Of a DNA stretch of 64,000 nt, positions 1 to 7,980 are shown one piece after another. Under the pieces are notes generated by a model that was not told where the DNA came from, made no database searches, and saw nothing but the letters and a program-made list of their open reading frames with translations. How positions within the stretch are numbered: the first letter of the stretch is position 1; every line of letters begins with the position of its first letter. The position numbers were made by a program, and so were the translations under genes. Source of the stretch: Streptomyces chromofuscus (GTDB taxonomy: Bacteria; Actinomycetota; Actinomycetes; Streptomycetales; Streptomycetaceae); contig NZ_CP063374.1 of the NCBI RefSeq assembly GCF_015160875.1, forward strand, positions 1,054,001 to 1,118,000, given 5' to 3'.

Positions 1-1082
1 CGACCGCGACGCCCACCGCCGAGCCCGGCGTGTACACCCTGCGCGGGCACAAGTGGTTCACGTCCGCCCCGATGTGCGACGTGTTCCTGGTGCTGGCACA
101 GGCTCCCGACGGGCTGTCCTGCTTCCTGGTGCCGCGCGTGCTGCCCGACGGCAGCCGCAACGCCTTCCGCATCCAGCGGCTGAAGGACAAGCTCGGCAAC
201 CGTTCGAACGCCTCCTCGGAGCCGGAGTTCGACGGGACCGTCGCCTGGCTGGTCGGACCCGAGGGACAGGGCGTCAAGACGATCATCGAGATGGTCAACT
301 GCACCCGCCTGGACTGCGTGATGGCCTCGGCGACGCTGATGCGCAGGACGCTGGTGGAGGCGGGACACCACGCGCGGCACCGCAGCGCGTTCGGGGCACG
401 GCTGGTGGACCAGCCGCTGATGCGCAACGTGCTGGCCGACCTGGCCCTGGAGTCGGAGGCCGCCACGACGCTCACCCTGCGCCTGGCGGGCGCGGCCGAC
501 CGGGCGGTGCGCGGGGACACGGGCGAGGCCGCGTTCCGCCGGATCGCCACGGCCGTGGGCAAGTACTGGGTCACCAAGCGCGGCCCGGCCTTCACCGCGG
601 AGGCCCTCGAGTGCCTGGGCGGCAACGGCTACGTGGAGGACTCGGGCATGCCCCGCCATTACCGCGAGGCGCCGCTGCTGTCCATTTGGGAGGGCTCCGG
701 GAACGTCAACGCCCTCGACGTGCTGCGCGCGTTGAGCCGCGAGCCGGACACGGCGGAGGCGCTGTTCGCCGAACTGGCGCTGGCGCAGGGCTCGGACGCC
801 CGGCTGGACGCGGCCGTGACGCGGCTCAAGGGCATGCTCGCGGAGGGCTCGCAGTCGGGGGCACGCCGGCTGGTGGAGTGGATGGCGCTGACCCTTCAGG
901 GGTCGCTGCTGGTCCGGCACGCTCCGCCCGCGGTCGCCGACGCGTTCTGCGCGACCCGGCTGGGCGGCGACTGGGGACACGCCTTCGGCACCCTGCCCGA
1001 CGGGGCGGGAGTCGACGCGATCCTGGAAAGGGCACTGCCCGCGCCTGATCCGTCGAACACGGCCGCGGCGCAGCTTGCCTGA
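1..1082 (+). CDS. Acyl-CoA dehydrogenase, AidB-like (5' end outside window)
   Basis: This is the C-terminal ~360 residues of a flavin-dependent acyl-CoA dehydrogenase; the reading frame is open to base 3, so the true start lies upstream. GHKWFTSAP is the flavin-domain strand, and the C-terminal motif CLGGNGYVEDSGMPRHYREA followed by SIWEGSGNVNALDVLRAL is characteristic of the AidB/isovaleryl-CoA-like branch linked in E. coli to the alkylation response. The substrate cannot be told from sequence. The stop codon and the last ~36 bases of the gene match the unit of the 84-bp tandem array that follows, so the gene's tail appears to be the seed of that array. The family assignment is firm; the AidB role in DNA protection is only inferred. 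Confidence 0.88.
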   Translation, partial: TATPTAEPGVYTLRGHKWFTSAPMCDVFLVLAQAPDGLSCFLVPRVLPDGSRNAFRIQRLKDKLGNRSNASSEPEFDGTVAWLVGPEGQGVKTIIEMVNCTRLDCVMASATLMRRTLVEAGHHARHRSAFGARLVDQPLMRNVLADLALESEAATTLTLRLAGAADRAVRGDTGEAAFRRIATAVGKYWVTKRGPAFTAEALECLGGNGYVEDSGMPRHYREAPLLSIWEGSGNVNALDVLRALSREPDTAEALFAELALAQGSDARLDAAVTRLKGMLAEGSQSGARRLVEWMALTLQGSLLVRHAPPAVADAFCATRLGGDWGHAFGTLPDGAGVDAILERALPAPDPSNTAAAQLA

Positions 1083-1554
1083 CGCCGCCACAGTGCGCCG
1101 GACGGGCCGCGGCGGCCACCGCCCTGACTGTCGGCGGGCGCCCTCTCAGCCCGCCTGACCCCGCCGGATCGACCGGGGCGGACTCCGCCCTGTCCAGGCC
1201 GGCAGGTGCGCCTTTCTTCCAGCACGTCTGACGCCGCCCCAGCACCGTGGACCAAGCCGCGGCGGACTCCCCCCGCCCGATCCGGCGAACACCCGTGTCA
1301 CTCGGCCCGCCCTGACGCCGCCACAACGCGTCGGACCAGGCCCCGGCGGAGTCCGCCCCGGTCGATCCGGCGAACGCGCATGTCGCTCGGCCCGCATGAC
1401 GCCGGCACAGCCCATCGGACCAGGCCCCGGCGGACTCCGCCCCGGTCGATCCGGCGAACGCACATGTCGCTCGGCCCGCATGACGCCGGCACAGCCCATC
1501 GGACCAGGCCCCGGCGGACTCCGGCCCGCCGGATCCGGTCGGCGCGCTCGCCGT
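1083..1554. repeat. 84-bp tandem repeat array in intergenic gap
   Basis: The 470-bp gap between convergent genes is filled by a GC-rich tandem array. The landmark GACGCCG(C/G)C recurs at 1230, 1314, 1398 and 1482, an exact 84-bp period, with more diverged copies from 1081 to 1229. Each unit also contains GATCCGGCGAAC 34-35 bases before the landmark. The same two landmarks at the same spacing occur at 1047 and 1081 across the stop codon of the preceding gene. No gene is supported here; open frames in the array exist only because the period is a multiple of three. Confidence 0.85.
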
Positions 1555-2139
1555 TCAGCCGGTCTGGCGCCGCCACAGCGCGTCGAAGCGGGCCCAGTCG
1601 GCCTCCCACTGGTCCAGGCGCCCGCGTTCCAGTCGGCCGCGCAGGAGGCGGGCGCCGGCGAGCGGCACGGCGGCTGCGCCGACGCCCGCGAGCGTGCCGG
1701 TCAGGTCGGCTCGTACGCGGGCCTCGGACGGGCTGGTGGGCTCGGTCACGAGGCGGCCCTGCCGGTCCGTCCAGACGGTGACCGGCGTGCCGGCGGGGCT
1801 GCCGGGCCTGACCCGCGCCTGGCCGGAACGGTCGGAGCCGTCCGGCGCGGGCCAGCGCACCTCGGCCCACACCCGCTCGGTGCTCGGCGCGCCGGACCTC
1901 GCTGGGGACGGTCCGGGCACCGGCTCGGTCAGCCGCGCCTCGACCGTGCGCCACTCGACGCGCTCCCGGGCCAGCTGCCCTTCGACGGTCCGGCTCACCG
2001 TCGCCCCGGCGAGCACCCCGACCAGAGCGGCGAGTGCCCAGGCACCGAGCAGGACCCAGGCCTCCACCCTGTCGGAGCGGCGCCTGAGCGGGTTGCGCCG
2101 CCAGCGCCACAGCCACACCTTCGGACCCCGGAACGCCAT
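1555..2139 (-). CDS. Rv1733c-family membrane protein
   Basis: A 194-residue protein with the arrangement of the Rv1733c family common in Streptomyces. There is a basic N-terminus (RRNPLRRRSDR), a transmembrane helix at about residues 27-47, a ~90-residue extracytoplasmic segment, a second membrane helix near residues 145-165 (GTLAGVGAAAVPLAGARLL), and a charged C-terminus ending WARFDALWRRQTG. The start ATG is preceded by AAGGAGG about ten bases upstream. The function of the family is unknown. It is monocistronic and convergent with the acyl-CoA dehydrogenase. Confidence 0.8.
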   Translation of the reverse strand: MAFRGPKVWLWRWRRNPLRRRSDRVEAWVLLGAWALAALVGVLAGATVSRTVEGQLARERVEWRTVEARLTEPVPGPSPARSGAPSTERVWAEVRWPAPDGSDRSGQARVRPGSPAGTPVTVWTDRQGRLVTEPTSPSEARVRADLTGTLAGVGAAAVPLAGARLLRGRLERGRLDQWEADWARFDALWRRQTG

Positions 2140-2399
2140 CGAGGGCTTCCTCCTTCTGAGCGACGGACATCCCCGACCGCCCTCCCATACGGCGGACGGC
2201 TCGCCGATGCTCAGGTCGAGTCGACGACGATGACGTTCGCCGAGCGCGCAGGTCGCCGCGCGGACGGCTCGGCGCGAATTCCTCGCGGATGCGACGACAC
2301 CGCCCTGACCTGCGACGAAGCCCCAAGCCGGGGTGACTGTCAGTGGTGGGGTGCAGACTGGCCGGTGTCTGGGACAAAGACGTCGCGGAGGTGATCGGC

Positions 2400-3485
2400 A
2401 TGACCGAAGTACTGCTCGCCGTGGGCACGCGCAAAGGCCTGTTCATCGGGCGCAGGCGCGGTGGCGCCTGGGAGTTCGACGAAGGCCCCTACTTCAACGC
2501 ACAGGCCGTGTACTCGGTCGCCATCGACACCCGCGCCGGCACCCCGCGGCTGCTGGCCGGCGGCGACAGCGCGCACTGGGGGCCGTCGGTGTTCCACTCC
2601 GACGACCTGGGACGCACCTGGACCGAACCGGCGCAGCCGGCCGTCAAGTTCCCCAAGGAGACGGGCGCTTCGCTGGAGCGCGTGTGGCAGCTGCACCCGG
2701 CGGCCGCCGAGCCGGACGTGGTCTACGCGGGCACGGAACCGGCGGCGCTGTACCGCTCGGAGGACAGGGGAGAGACGTTCGAGCTGGTCCGTCCGCTGTG
2801 GGAGCACCCGACGCGCTCGCAGTGGCAGCCGGGCGGCGGGGGCGAGGGCCTGCACACCGTGATCACCGACAAGCGCGATCCGCGGGCCGTGACGGTCGCG
2901 GTGTCGGCGGCCGGCGTGTTCCGTACGACCGACGGCGGCGGGAGCTGGACGCCGTCCAACTCCGGCGTCTCCGCGGTGTTCCTGCCGGACCCCAACCCCG
3001 AGTTCGGCCAGTGCGTGCACAAGATCGCACGGGACGCGGCGACGCCGGACCGGCTGTATCTGCAGAACCACTGGGGTGTGTACCGCAGCGACGACGCGGG
3101 CGCGCACTGGACCGACATCGGTGAGGGCCTGCCGTCGACGTTCGGTTTCGCCGCCGTGACCCATCCGCGCCGCGGGGACACGGCGTACGTCTTCCCGATC
3201 AGCGCCGACTCCGACCGGGTGCCCGCCGGCCGACGCTGCCGGGTGTTCCGTACGGCCGACGCGGGCAAGTCCTGGGAGCCGCTGACGGCGGGCCTGCCCC
3301 AGGAGGACCACTACGGCACGGTGTTGCGGGACGCGATGTGCACGGACGACGCCGACCCGGCGGGCGTGTACTTCGGCAACCGCAACGGCGAGGTGTACGC
3401 CTCCGCCGACGACGGCGACAGCTGGCGGCAGTTGGCGGCGCATCTGCCGGACGTGCTGTGCGTTCGGGCCGCGGTGGTGGGATGA
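2400..3485 (+). CDS. BNR/sialidase-type beta-propeller protein
   Basis: A 361-residue protein built of repeated BNR-like blades: SDDLGRTWTEP, SEDRGETFELV, TDGGGSWTPS, SDDAGAHWTDI, TADAGKSWEPL and SADDGDSWRQL each carry the S/T-x-D-x-G-x-T/S-W/F Asp-box. No signal peptide is visible, so it is probably cytoplasmic. The start ATG was chosen because GCGGAGGTG lies just upstream and the product then begins MTEVLLAVGTRKGLF, as in related glycosyl-hydrolase-like proteins of unknown function. The Asp-box fold is clear. Sialidase activity is not supported, because the catalytic Arg triad is not recognisable. Confidence 0.82.
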   Translation: MTEVLLAVGTRKGLFIGRRRGGAWEFDEGPYFNAQAVYSVAIDTRAGTPRLLAGGDSAHWGPSVFHSDDLGRTWTEPAQPAVKFPKETGASLERVWQLHPAAAEPDVVYAGTEPAALYRSEDRGETFELVRPLWEHPTRSQWQPGGGGEGLHTVITDKRDPRAVTVAVSAAGVFRTTDGGGSWTPSNSGVSAVFLPDPNPEFGQCVHKIARDAATPDRLYLQNHWGVYRSDDAGAHWTDIGEGLPSTFGFAAVTHPRRGDTAYVFPISADSDRVPAGRRCRVFRTADAGKSWEPLTAGLPQEDHYGTVLRDAMCTDDADPAGVYFGNRNGEVYASADDGDSWRQLAAHLPDVLCVRAAVVG

Positions 3486-3517
3486 GGCGGACGGGGGGAA
3501 GGCGGTCGTCCCGCCTC
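3484..3517 (+). terminator. Hairpin at end of propeller gene
   Basis: The arms GAGGCGG and CCGCCTC, 20 bases apart, begin at the stop codon of the propeller gene. There is no T-tract, as is usual for Streptomyces terminators. It may insulate the uracil-DNA glycosylase gene downstream. Confidence 0.4.
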
Positions 3518-3563
3518 GGCCACTGGTTGATCGCCGCTGCCCGTACGGCAGTAGGGTGACGCC

Positions 3564-4241
3564 GTGGCACCACGACCCTTGCATGAAATCGTCGAAGCGG
3601 GCTGGGCGCAGGCCCTGGAACCCGTGGCCGGGCGGATCGCGGAGATGGGTGACTTCCTGCGCGCGGAGATCGCCGCGGGACGCACCTATCTCCCGGCCGG
3701 GCCGAATGTCCTTCGGGCCTTCAAGCAGCCCTTCGACGACGTACGCGTTCTGATCGTCGGGCAGGACCCGTACCCGACTCCGGGGCACGCGGTGGGGCTG
3801 TCCTTCTCCGTCGCACCGGATGTGCGCCCGCTGCCCGGCAGTCTGATCAACATCTTCCGGGAGCTGAACACCGACCTGGGACTGCCCCAGCCGTCCAGCG
3901 GCGACCTCACGCCGTGGACCCAGCAGGGCGTGCTGCTGCTCAACAGAGCGCTCACCACGGCCCCGCGGCGTCCGGGCGCCCACCGGGGCAAGGGCTGGGA
4001 GGAGGTCACCGAGCAGGCGATACGGGCACTGGCGGCGCGCGGCAAGCCGCTGGTGTCCATCCTCTGGGGCCGCGACGCCCGCAACCTGCGCCCCCTGCTC
4101 GGCGACCTCCCGTCGGTCGAGTCCGCGCACCCCTCCCCCATGTCGGCCGACCGCGGCTTCTTCGGGTCCCGCCCGTTCAGCCGCGCCAACGACCTGCTCA
4201 TGCGCCAGGGGGGTCAACCGGTGGACTGGCGTCTGCCGTGA
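3564..4241 (+). CDS. ung: Uracil-DNA glycosylase, family 1
   Basis: A 225-residue enzyme that removes uracil from DNA to start base-excision repair. The water-activating motif GQDPYP is at residues 66-71, where actinomycetes typically have Pro instead of His. The uracil-binding strand is GVLLLNRAL (122-130) and the DNA-intercalation loop is HPSPMSA (189-195). Length and motif order fit family 1. The GTG start gives the expected N-terminus. The stop overlaps the start of the next gene (GTGA), so the two are probably translationally coupled. Streptomyces often carry two ung copies; this one has the slightly unusual LLNRALTT in place of LLNTVLTV. Confidence 0.93.
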   Translation: MAPRPLHEIVEAGWAQALEPVAGRIAEMGDFLRAEIAAGRTYLPAGPNVLRAFKQPFDDVRVLIVGQDPYPTPGHAVGLSFSVAPDVRPLPGSLINIFRELNTDLGLPQPSSGDLTPWTQQGVLLLNRALTTAPRRPGAHRGKGWEEVTEQAIRALAARGKPLVSILWGRDARNLRPLLGDLPSVESAHPSPMSADRGFFGSRPFSRANDLLMRQGGQPVDWRLP

Positions 4242-5245
4242 CGGACGACGGAAACGGCCCCGGTCCCACGGGCGCCGGCGGTTTTCTCGCCGTCGACTCC
4301 GGGGGCTCCGGGCTGCGGGTCGTCGTCGGGGACGTGCGGCGGGGGCCGCTCGACGTGCGGGAGTCGGGGGTGCCGGTGCGCACGGGTGCCCGGGGGATCG
4401 ACGCGGGGCACCTGATGGAGCAACTGGTTCCGCTAGTACGTGAATTGGCCGAGGAGACCGGAGTCCCGGCGCTTGGCACCGCCGCCGTCGGTGCCGCCGG
4501 TTTCAGCACGCTCGGTGAACAGTTGCGTGCCGAGCTTCCCGGTGCCCTGCGCCGGGAGTGCGGCATCCGGACGGTGGCCCTCGCCGCCGACGCGGTCACC
4601 GCGTACGCGGGGGCACTGGGGTCACGGCCCGGTGCCGTGGTCGCCGCGGGGACGGGACTGATCGCCGTCGGCACGGACCTGACCAGGTGGCGGCGGGCGG
4701 ACGGCTGGGGACATCTGCTCGGCGACTGCGGCGGCGGTGCCTGGATCGGGCGGGCCGGGCTGGAGGCCGCGCTGCGCGCGCACGACGGCCGGGAGGGCGG
4801 CTCGGCCCGACTGCTTGAGTGCGCCGAGGAGTTGTTCGGCCCGATCCAGGGGTTGCCCGGCCGGCTGTACCCGCGCCCGGACCGGCCCGCCGTGCTCGCC
4901 TCCTTCGCGCCCCGGGTGGCGGCCTGCGCCGACGAGGGCGATCCGGTCGCGGTGGCCGTCCTGCGCGCGGCCGCCCGGCACATGGCCGACTCCGCGGCCG
5001 CCGTCTGCCCGACGGAGGACGAGGCCCAAGTGGCTCTCACAGGCGGCCTGTTCAAGCTGGGCGCCCCGCTCCTCGTACCGCTCACCGAGGAACTGGCCAC
5101 ACGGCTGCCGCACGCACACCGGGTGCCGGCCGAGGGCGATCCGCTGCACGGCTCGGTGCGGATCGCGACCGAGCTGGCTGCCGGGACGCTCACCCTGCCA
5201 CGTGACGAGAAGATGCTGTACGTGGTGAGCACACAAGGGGACTGA
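4238..5245 (+). CDS. BadF/BadG-type ATPase, N-acetylglucosamine kinase-like
   Basis: A 335-residue member of the ASKHA superfamily related to N-acetylglucosamine kinases. [17 protein letters not shown] is the phosphate-1 loop, AGTGLIAVG the phosphate-2 loop and [10 protein letters not shown] the adenosine motif. The region [16 protein letters not shown] is the conserved sugar-binding turn of this family. The GTG start overlaps the ung stop codon. The natural sugar is not predictable. The pairing with ung is probably positional rather than functional. Confidence 0.83.
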   Translation: MTDDGNGPGPTGAGGFLAVDSGGSGLRVVVGDVRRGPLDVRESGVPVRTGARGIDAGHLMEQLVPLVRELAEETGVPALGTAAVGAAGFSTLGEQLRAELPGALRRECGIRTVALAADAVTAYAGALGSRPGAVVAAGTGLIAVGTDLTRWRRADGWGHLLGDCGGGAWIGRAGLEAALRAHDGREGGSARLLECAEELFGPIQGLPGRLYPRPDRPAVLASFAPRVAACADEGDPVAVAVLRAAARHMADSAAAVCPTEDEAQVALTGGLFKLGAPLLVPLTEELATRLPHAHRVPAEGDPLHGSVRIATELAAGTLTLPRDEKMLYVVSTQGD

Positions 5246-5411
5246 TTCTCCGTCTTGTCCCCGTTCGTTCCCACCGATCGTCGTTCACCGTACGGAAACC
5301 CGCTGATCACTTCCGATCCGCACGTAACTCATCAGACAAAACCGGACGGATACCGCTCACCTGCACCCTCCCCAAACAGGGGAGCCCAGTAAGCCAGTAA
5401 CATGCGGCGCC

Positions 5412-6335
5412 ATGAGCTCCCCCACTGGGCCCGCGTCCGGCCTGCCAGTACGAATGCCGCGACCCCGCCAGCCCGGGCGGCACCGCCGACCCGAGCCGCT
5501 GGCGGCTCCCGAGGGCGCGCCCGCGCTCGTCCTCGCGGTCCCCGGCACGCCCAGCGCCACCGCGCGCGGTCTCGCCGAGGAGGTCGTGAGCATCGCCCGC
5601 TCCGAGCTCCCCGGCCTCGACGCCCGCATCGGCTACGTCGACGGGGACGGCTCGGAGTTCCCCACGCTGCAGGCCGTGCTCGCGCACGCCGCCGAGGAGC
5701 GCACGGCCCGCTACGAGCAGGCGCTGGCCGCGGGGATGGACGTCAAGGAGCCCGACGGCCCGGTCGCCGTGGTGGTGCCGCTGCTGGCCGGTCCGGACAG
5801 CGCGCTGCTGCGTCAGGTCCGCCAGGCCGTGATGGACAGCCGGGTCGCCGCCGAGCTGACCGACGTGCTCGGCCCGCACCCGCTGCTCGCCGAGGCCCTG
5901 CACGTGCGGCTGTCGGAGGCGGGTCTGGCCCGCGCCGACCGGGCGCGGCTGTTCACCGTGGCGACCGCCGCGGACGGCATCATCCTGGCCTCCGTGGGCG
6001 GCGAGGAGGCCGTGCAGGCGGCCGGGATCACGGGCATGCTGCTCGCCGCGCGGCTCGCCGTGCCGGTGATGGCGGCGGCCCTCGACCAGGAGGGCTCGAT
6101 CGCGTCCGTCGCCGAGCAGCTGCGCTCCTCGGGCTCGCAGCAGCTGGCGCTCGCCCCGTACCTGATCGGCCCCGAGATCGACCCGGGCCTGATCGAGGAG
6201 GCCGCGAAGGAGGCGGACTGCCCGGCCTCCGAGGCGCTCGGCCCCTACCCGGCGATCGGCAAGCTCGCGCTGGCCAAGTACACGACGGCGCTGGGCATCG
6301 CCCCGCAGCAGCCGCAGGGTACGCCGGTGCGCTGA
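5412..6335 (+). CDS. CbiX/SirB-family chelatase-like protein
   Basis: A 307-residue protein matching the CbiX/SirB sirohydrochlorin chelatase family as it occurs in Streptomyces. PALVLAVPGTPS corresponds to the first strand and its metal-binding turn, and VAVVVPLLAGPD to the second; a duplicated half begins near residue 165 (ARLFTVATAADGII). The metal-binding His residues of classical CbiX are not evident (GHGS is replaced by PGTP), so catalysis of cobalt or iron insertion is doubtful. A 166-bp gap upstream contains no recognised gene. A strong hairpin follows it. Confidence 0.72.
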   Translation: MSSPTGPASGLPVRMPRPRQPGRHRRPEPLAAPEGAPALVLAVPGTPSATARGLAEEVVSIARSELPGLDARIGYVDGDGSEFPTLQAVLAHAAEERTARYEQALAAGMDVKEPDGPVAVVVPLLAGPDSALLRQVRQAVMDSRVAAELTDVLGPHPLLAEALHVRLSEAGLARADRARLFTVATAADGIILASVGGEEAVQAAGITGMLLAARLAVPVMAAALDQEGSIASVAEQLRSSGSQQLALAPYLIGPEIDPGLIEEAAKEADCPASEALGPYPAIGKLALAKYTTALGIAPQQPQGTPVR

Positions 6336-6354
6336 CCCTGGACAGTCGCCCGGC

Positions 6355-6388
6355 CGAGGGCCCGCCCGCATGCCGGAGCGGGCCCTCG
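6355..6388 (+). terminator. GC-rich terminator hairpin
   Basis: Perfect 11-bp arms CGAGGGCCCGC and GCGGGCCCTCG surround a 12-base loop, 20 bases after the stop of the CbiX-like gene. No T-tract is present. Confidence 0.65.
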
Positions 6389-6442
6389 GGCTCTGCGGCA
6401 CCGGCCGCCCTCGGCCGTCCTGAACGGTGGACCACCGGCGTC

Positions 6443-6625
6443 CGGGACCACCGCCGGCCGTTCACTGCCCCACCGGCCCAGGTCGCGACCGTCGGCCATT
6501 CGCTGCCCCACCGGCCCAGGTCGCGCGACCGCCGGCCATGCACCGCGCCCGCCGGCCCTGGTCGCGACTTCCAGCCATGCACCGCGCCCCGCCGACCCTG
6601 GTCGCGACCGTCAGCCATCGCCGCG
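6443..6625. repeat. 38-41-bp minisatellite
   Basis: About four imperfect copies of a GC-rich unit in which GGTCGCG recurs at 6481, 6519, 6560 and 6600, each followed by CCGTCGGCCAT or a variant and a CACCGGCCC/CGCCGGCCC block. The array fills most of the 352-bp gap between two convergent genes. No gene is seen in it. Confidence 0.75.
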
Positions 6626-6687
6626 ACCACCGGCACCCGCCCTGCCCGTTCCCCCCTCGGCCGTGATCCCCCCTCTGCGGTGGCAGG

Positions 6688-7710
6688 TCAGCCGAACACC
6701 ACGCAGGACGCCGCCGCCACCGCGATCGCGCCGGCCCGACGCGGCAGCCCTGTGTCCGGGTCGAGCGCGAACCACGTGACATCGCCGGAGCGCTCGTTGG
6801 CCACGTACAGGAATCCGCCCGACTGCGCGATCGCCCGCGGCCAGCGGCCGCCGCACGCCACCGTCCCGGTCAGCCGCAGCCCCTCCCCTTCGACGGCGAA
6901 CACCGACAGCACGTCCTCCCCCCGTGTCGCGGTCCACACGAAGCGGCCGTCGGGCGAGACGACGACACCCGAGGGGTAGGCGTCCCCGGTCGGGCCGCCG
7001 GGCAGCACCGAGGTCTCGGTGAGCGGCTTCAGCGAGCCGTCCGAGGCGTCCCAGCGGCAGACGGTGACGGTCGGGGCGAGTTCGTTCACCACGTAGGCGT
7101 GGCCGCCGCGCGGGTGGAACGCCAGGTGGCGGGGGCCGGAGCCGGGGCGCAGGGCGGTTTCCCGGTGCAGGACGAGACCGCCGTCCTCCAGCGTGCACAC
7201 GCGCACGGAGTCCGTGCCCAGGTCGACGCTGACCACCCAGCGGCCGCTCGGATCGGGCTGCACCTGATGGGCGTGCGGCCCCTGCTGGCGGGGGGTGTGC
7301 GGGCCGGAGCCGGTGTGCCGGAACACGCCGGACGGGGCGGCGGCGAGGGTGCCGTCGGGGCGCAGCGGGACGGCGGTGACGCTGCCGGAGCCGTAGTTGG
7401 CGGTCAGGACGTGGCCCGCGAAGACGCTGAGGTGGGTCGGCCCGTTCCCGCCGACGGGAACGGAACGGCCCGCCGGTTCGGGCACGGCGCCGGTGACGCG
7501 GTACGCCGCAACCGCGCCGTCGGCCGTCTCACTGATCGCGTAGAGGGTGTCGCCGCCGGGTGAGAGAGCGAGGTACGAGGGGTCGGGCACGCCGTTCAGG
7601 CTGCCCAGCACCGTCAGCGCGCCGCTCGCCGGGTCCACCGCCGCCGTCACCACCCCGGGGCCGCCGGCCGCCGTGAACGACCCGATGAACGCCCGCCCGC
7701 CGTCTGCCAC
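6688..7710 (-). CDS. Lactonase-family beta-propeller protein (6-phosphogluconolactonase type)
   Basis: A 340-residue seven-bladed propeller of the YbhE/cycloisomerase-2 family. Typical motifs are AFIGSFTAAGGPGV at the N-terminus, SYLALSPGGDTLYAISE, GPTHLSVFAGHVLTANY, GPHAHQVQPDPSGRWV and GPRHLAFHPRGGHAYVVNE. Some relatives hydrolyse 6-phosphogluconolactone, but family membership alone does not prove this. The start is GTG with GAGGGG upstream. It stands alone, convergent with the CbiX-like gene across a minisatellite. Confidence 0.82.
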   Translation of the reverse strand: MADGGRAFIGSFTAAGGPGVVTAAVDPASGALTVLGSLNGVPDPSYLALSPGGDTLYAISETADGAVAAYRVTGAVPEPAGRSVPVGGNGPTHLSVFAGHVLTANYGSGSVTAVPLRPDGTLAAAPSGVFRHTGSGPHTPRQQGPHAHQVQPDPSGRWVVSVDLGTDSVRVCTLEDGGLVLHRETALRPGSGPRHLAFHPRGGHAYVVNELAPTVTVCRWDASDGSLKPLTETSVLPGGPTGDAYPSGVVVSPDGRFVWTATRGEDVLSVFAVEGEGLRLTGTVACGGRWPRAIAQSGGFLYVANERSGDVTWFALDPDTGLPRRAGAIAVAAASCVVFG

Positions 7711-7783
7711 CGCTGTCCCCTCTCGGTTGTCGGGTGTCGCAGCCGACGCTAGCAGTTGATCACGCGCGGTCTAGACCAAGAGG

Positions 7784-7924
7784 GGTGATGGGCAGGCCGG
7801 CCGCTCGACGGGTGCCCGCCCGGCCGGACCACGGAACGAGTGCCCGCCCGGCCGGACCACACGACGGGTGCCCGCCCGGCCGGACCACGCGACGGGTGCC
7901 CGCCTGATCGGGCCGTGGGACGAG
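7784..7924. repeat. 28-bp minisatellite
   Basis: The unit GTGCCCGCCCGGCCGGACCA begins at 7812, 7840, 7868 and 7896, an exact 28-bp period, with degenerate copies on both sides. It occupies the 270-bp gap between the lactonase promoter side and the 3' end of the FUSC gene. The unit is too short and the copies are contiguous, so it is not a CRISPR array. Confidence 0.85.
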
Positions 7925-7980
7925 GGCTTGTCCGCCGGGCCTTGCGCCCGGCCCCGCCCCACCGAGCGGCACCGCGGACG

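Noticed and set aside
2400..3485. Sialidase enzyme
   Set aside because: Asp-boxes occur in many propellers, and the catalytic Arg triad and Tyr/Glu of sialidases are not seen.
2340..4217. A 625-codon minus-strand frame
   Set aside because: Antisense shadow of the propeller and ung genes; composition is typical of a shadow and there is no motif.
7784..7924. Possible CRISPR array
   Set aside because: Units are contiguous with no unique spacers, and no cas genes are nearby; the same applies to the arrays at 1083, 6443 and 63027.
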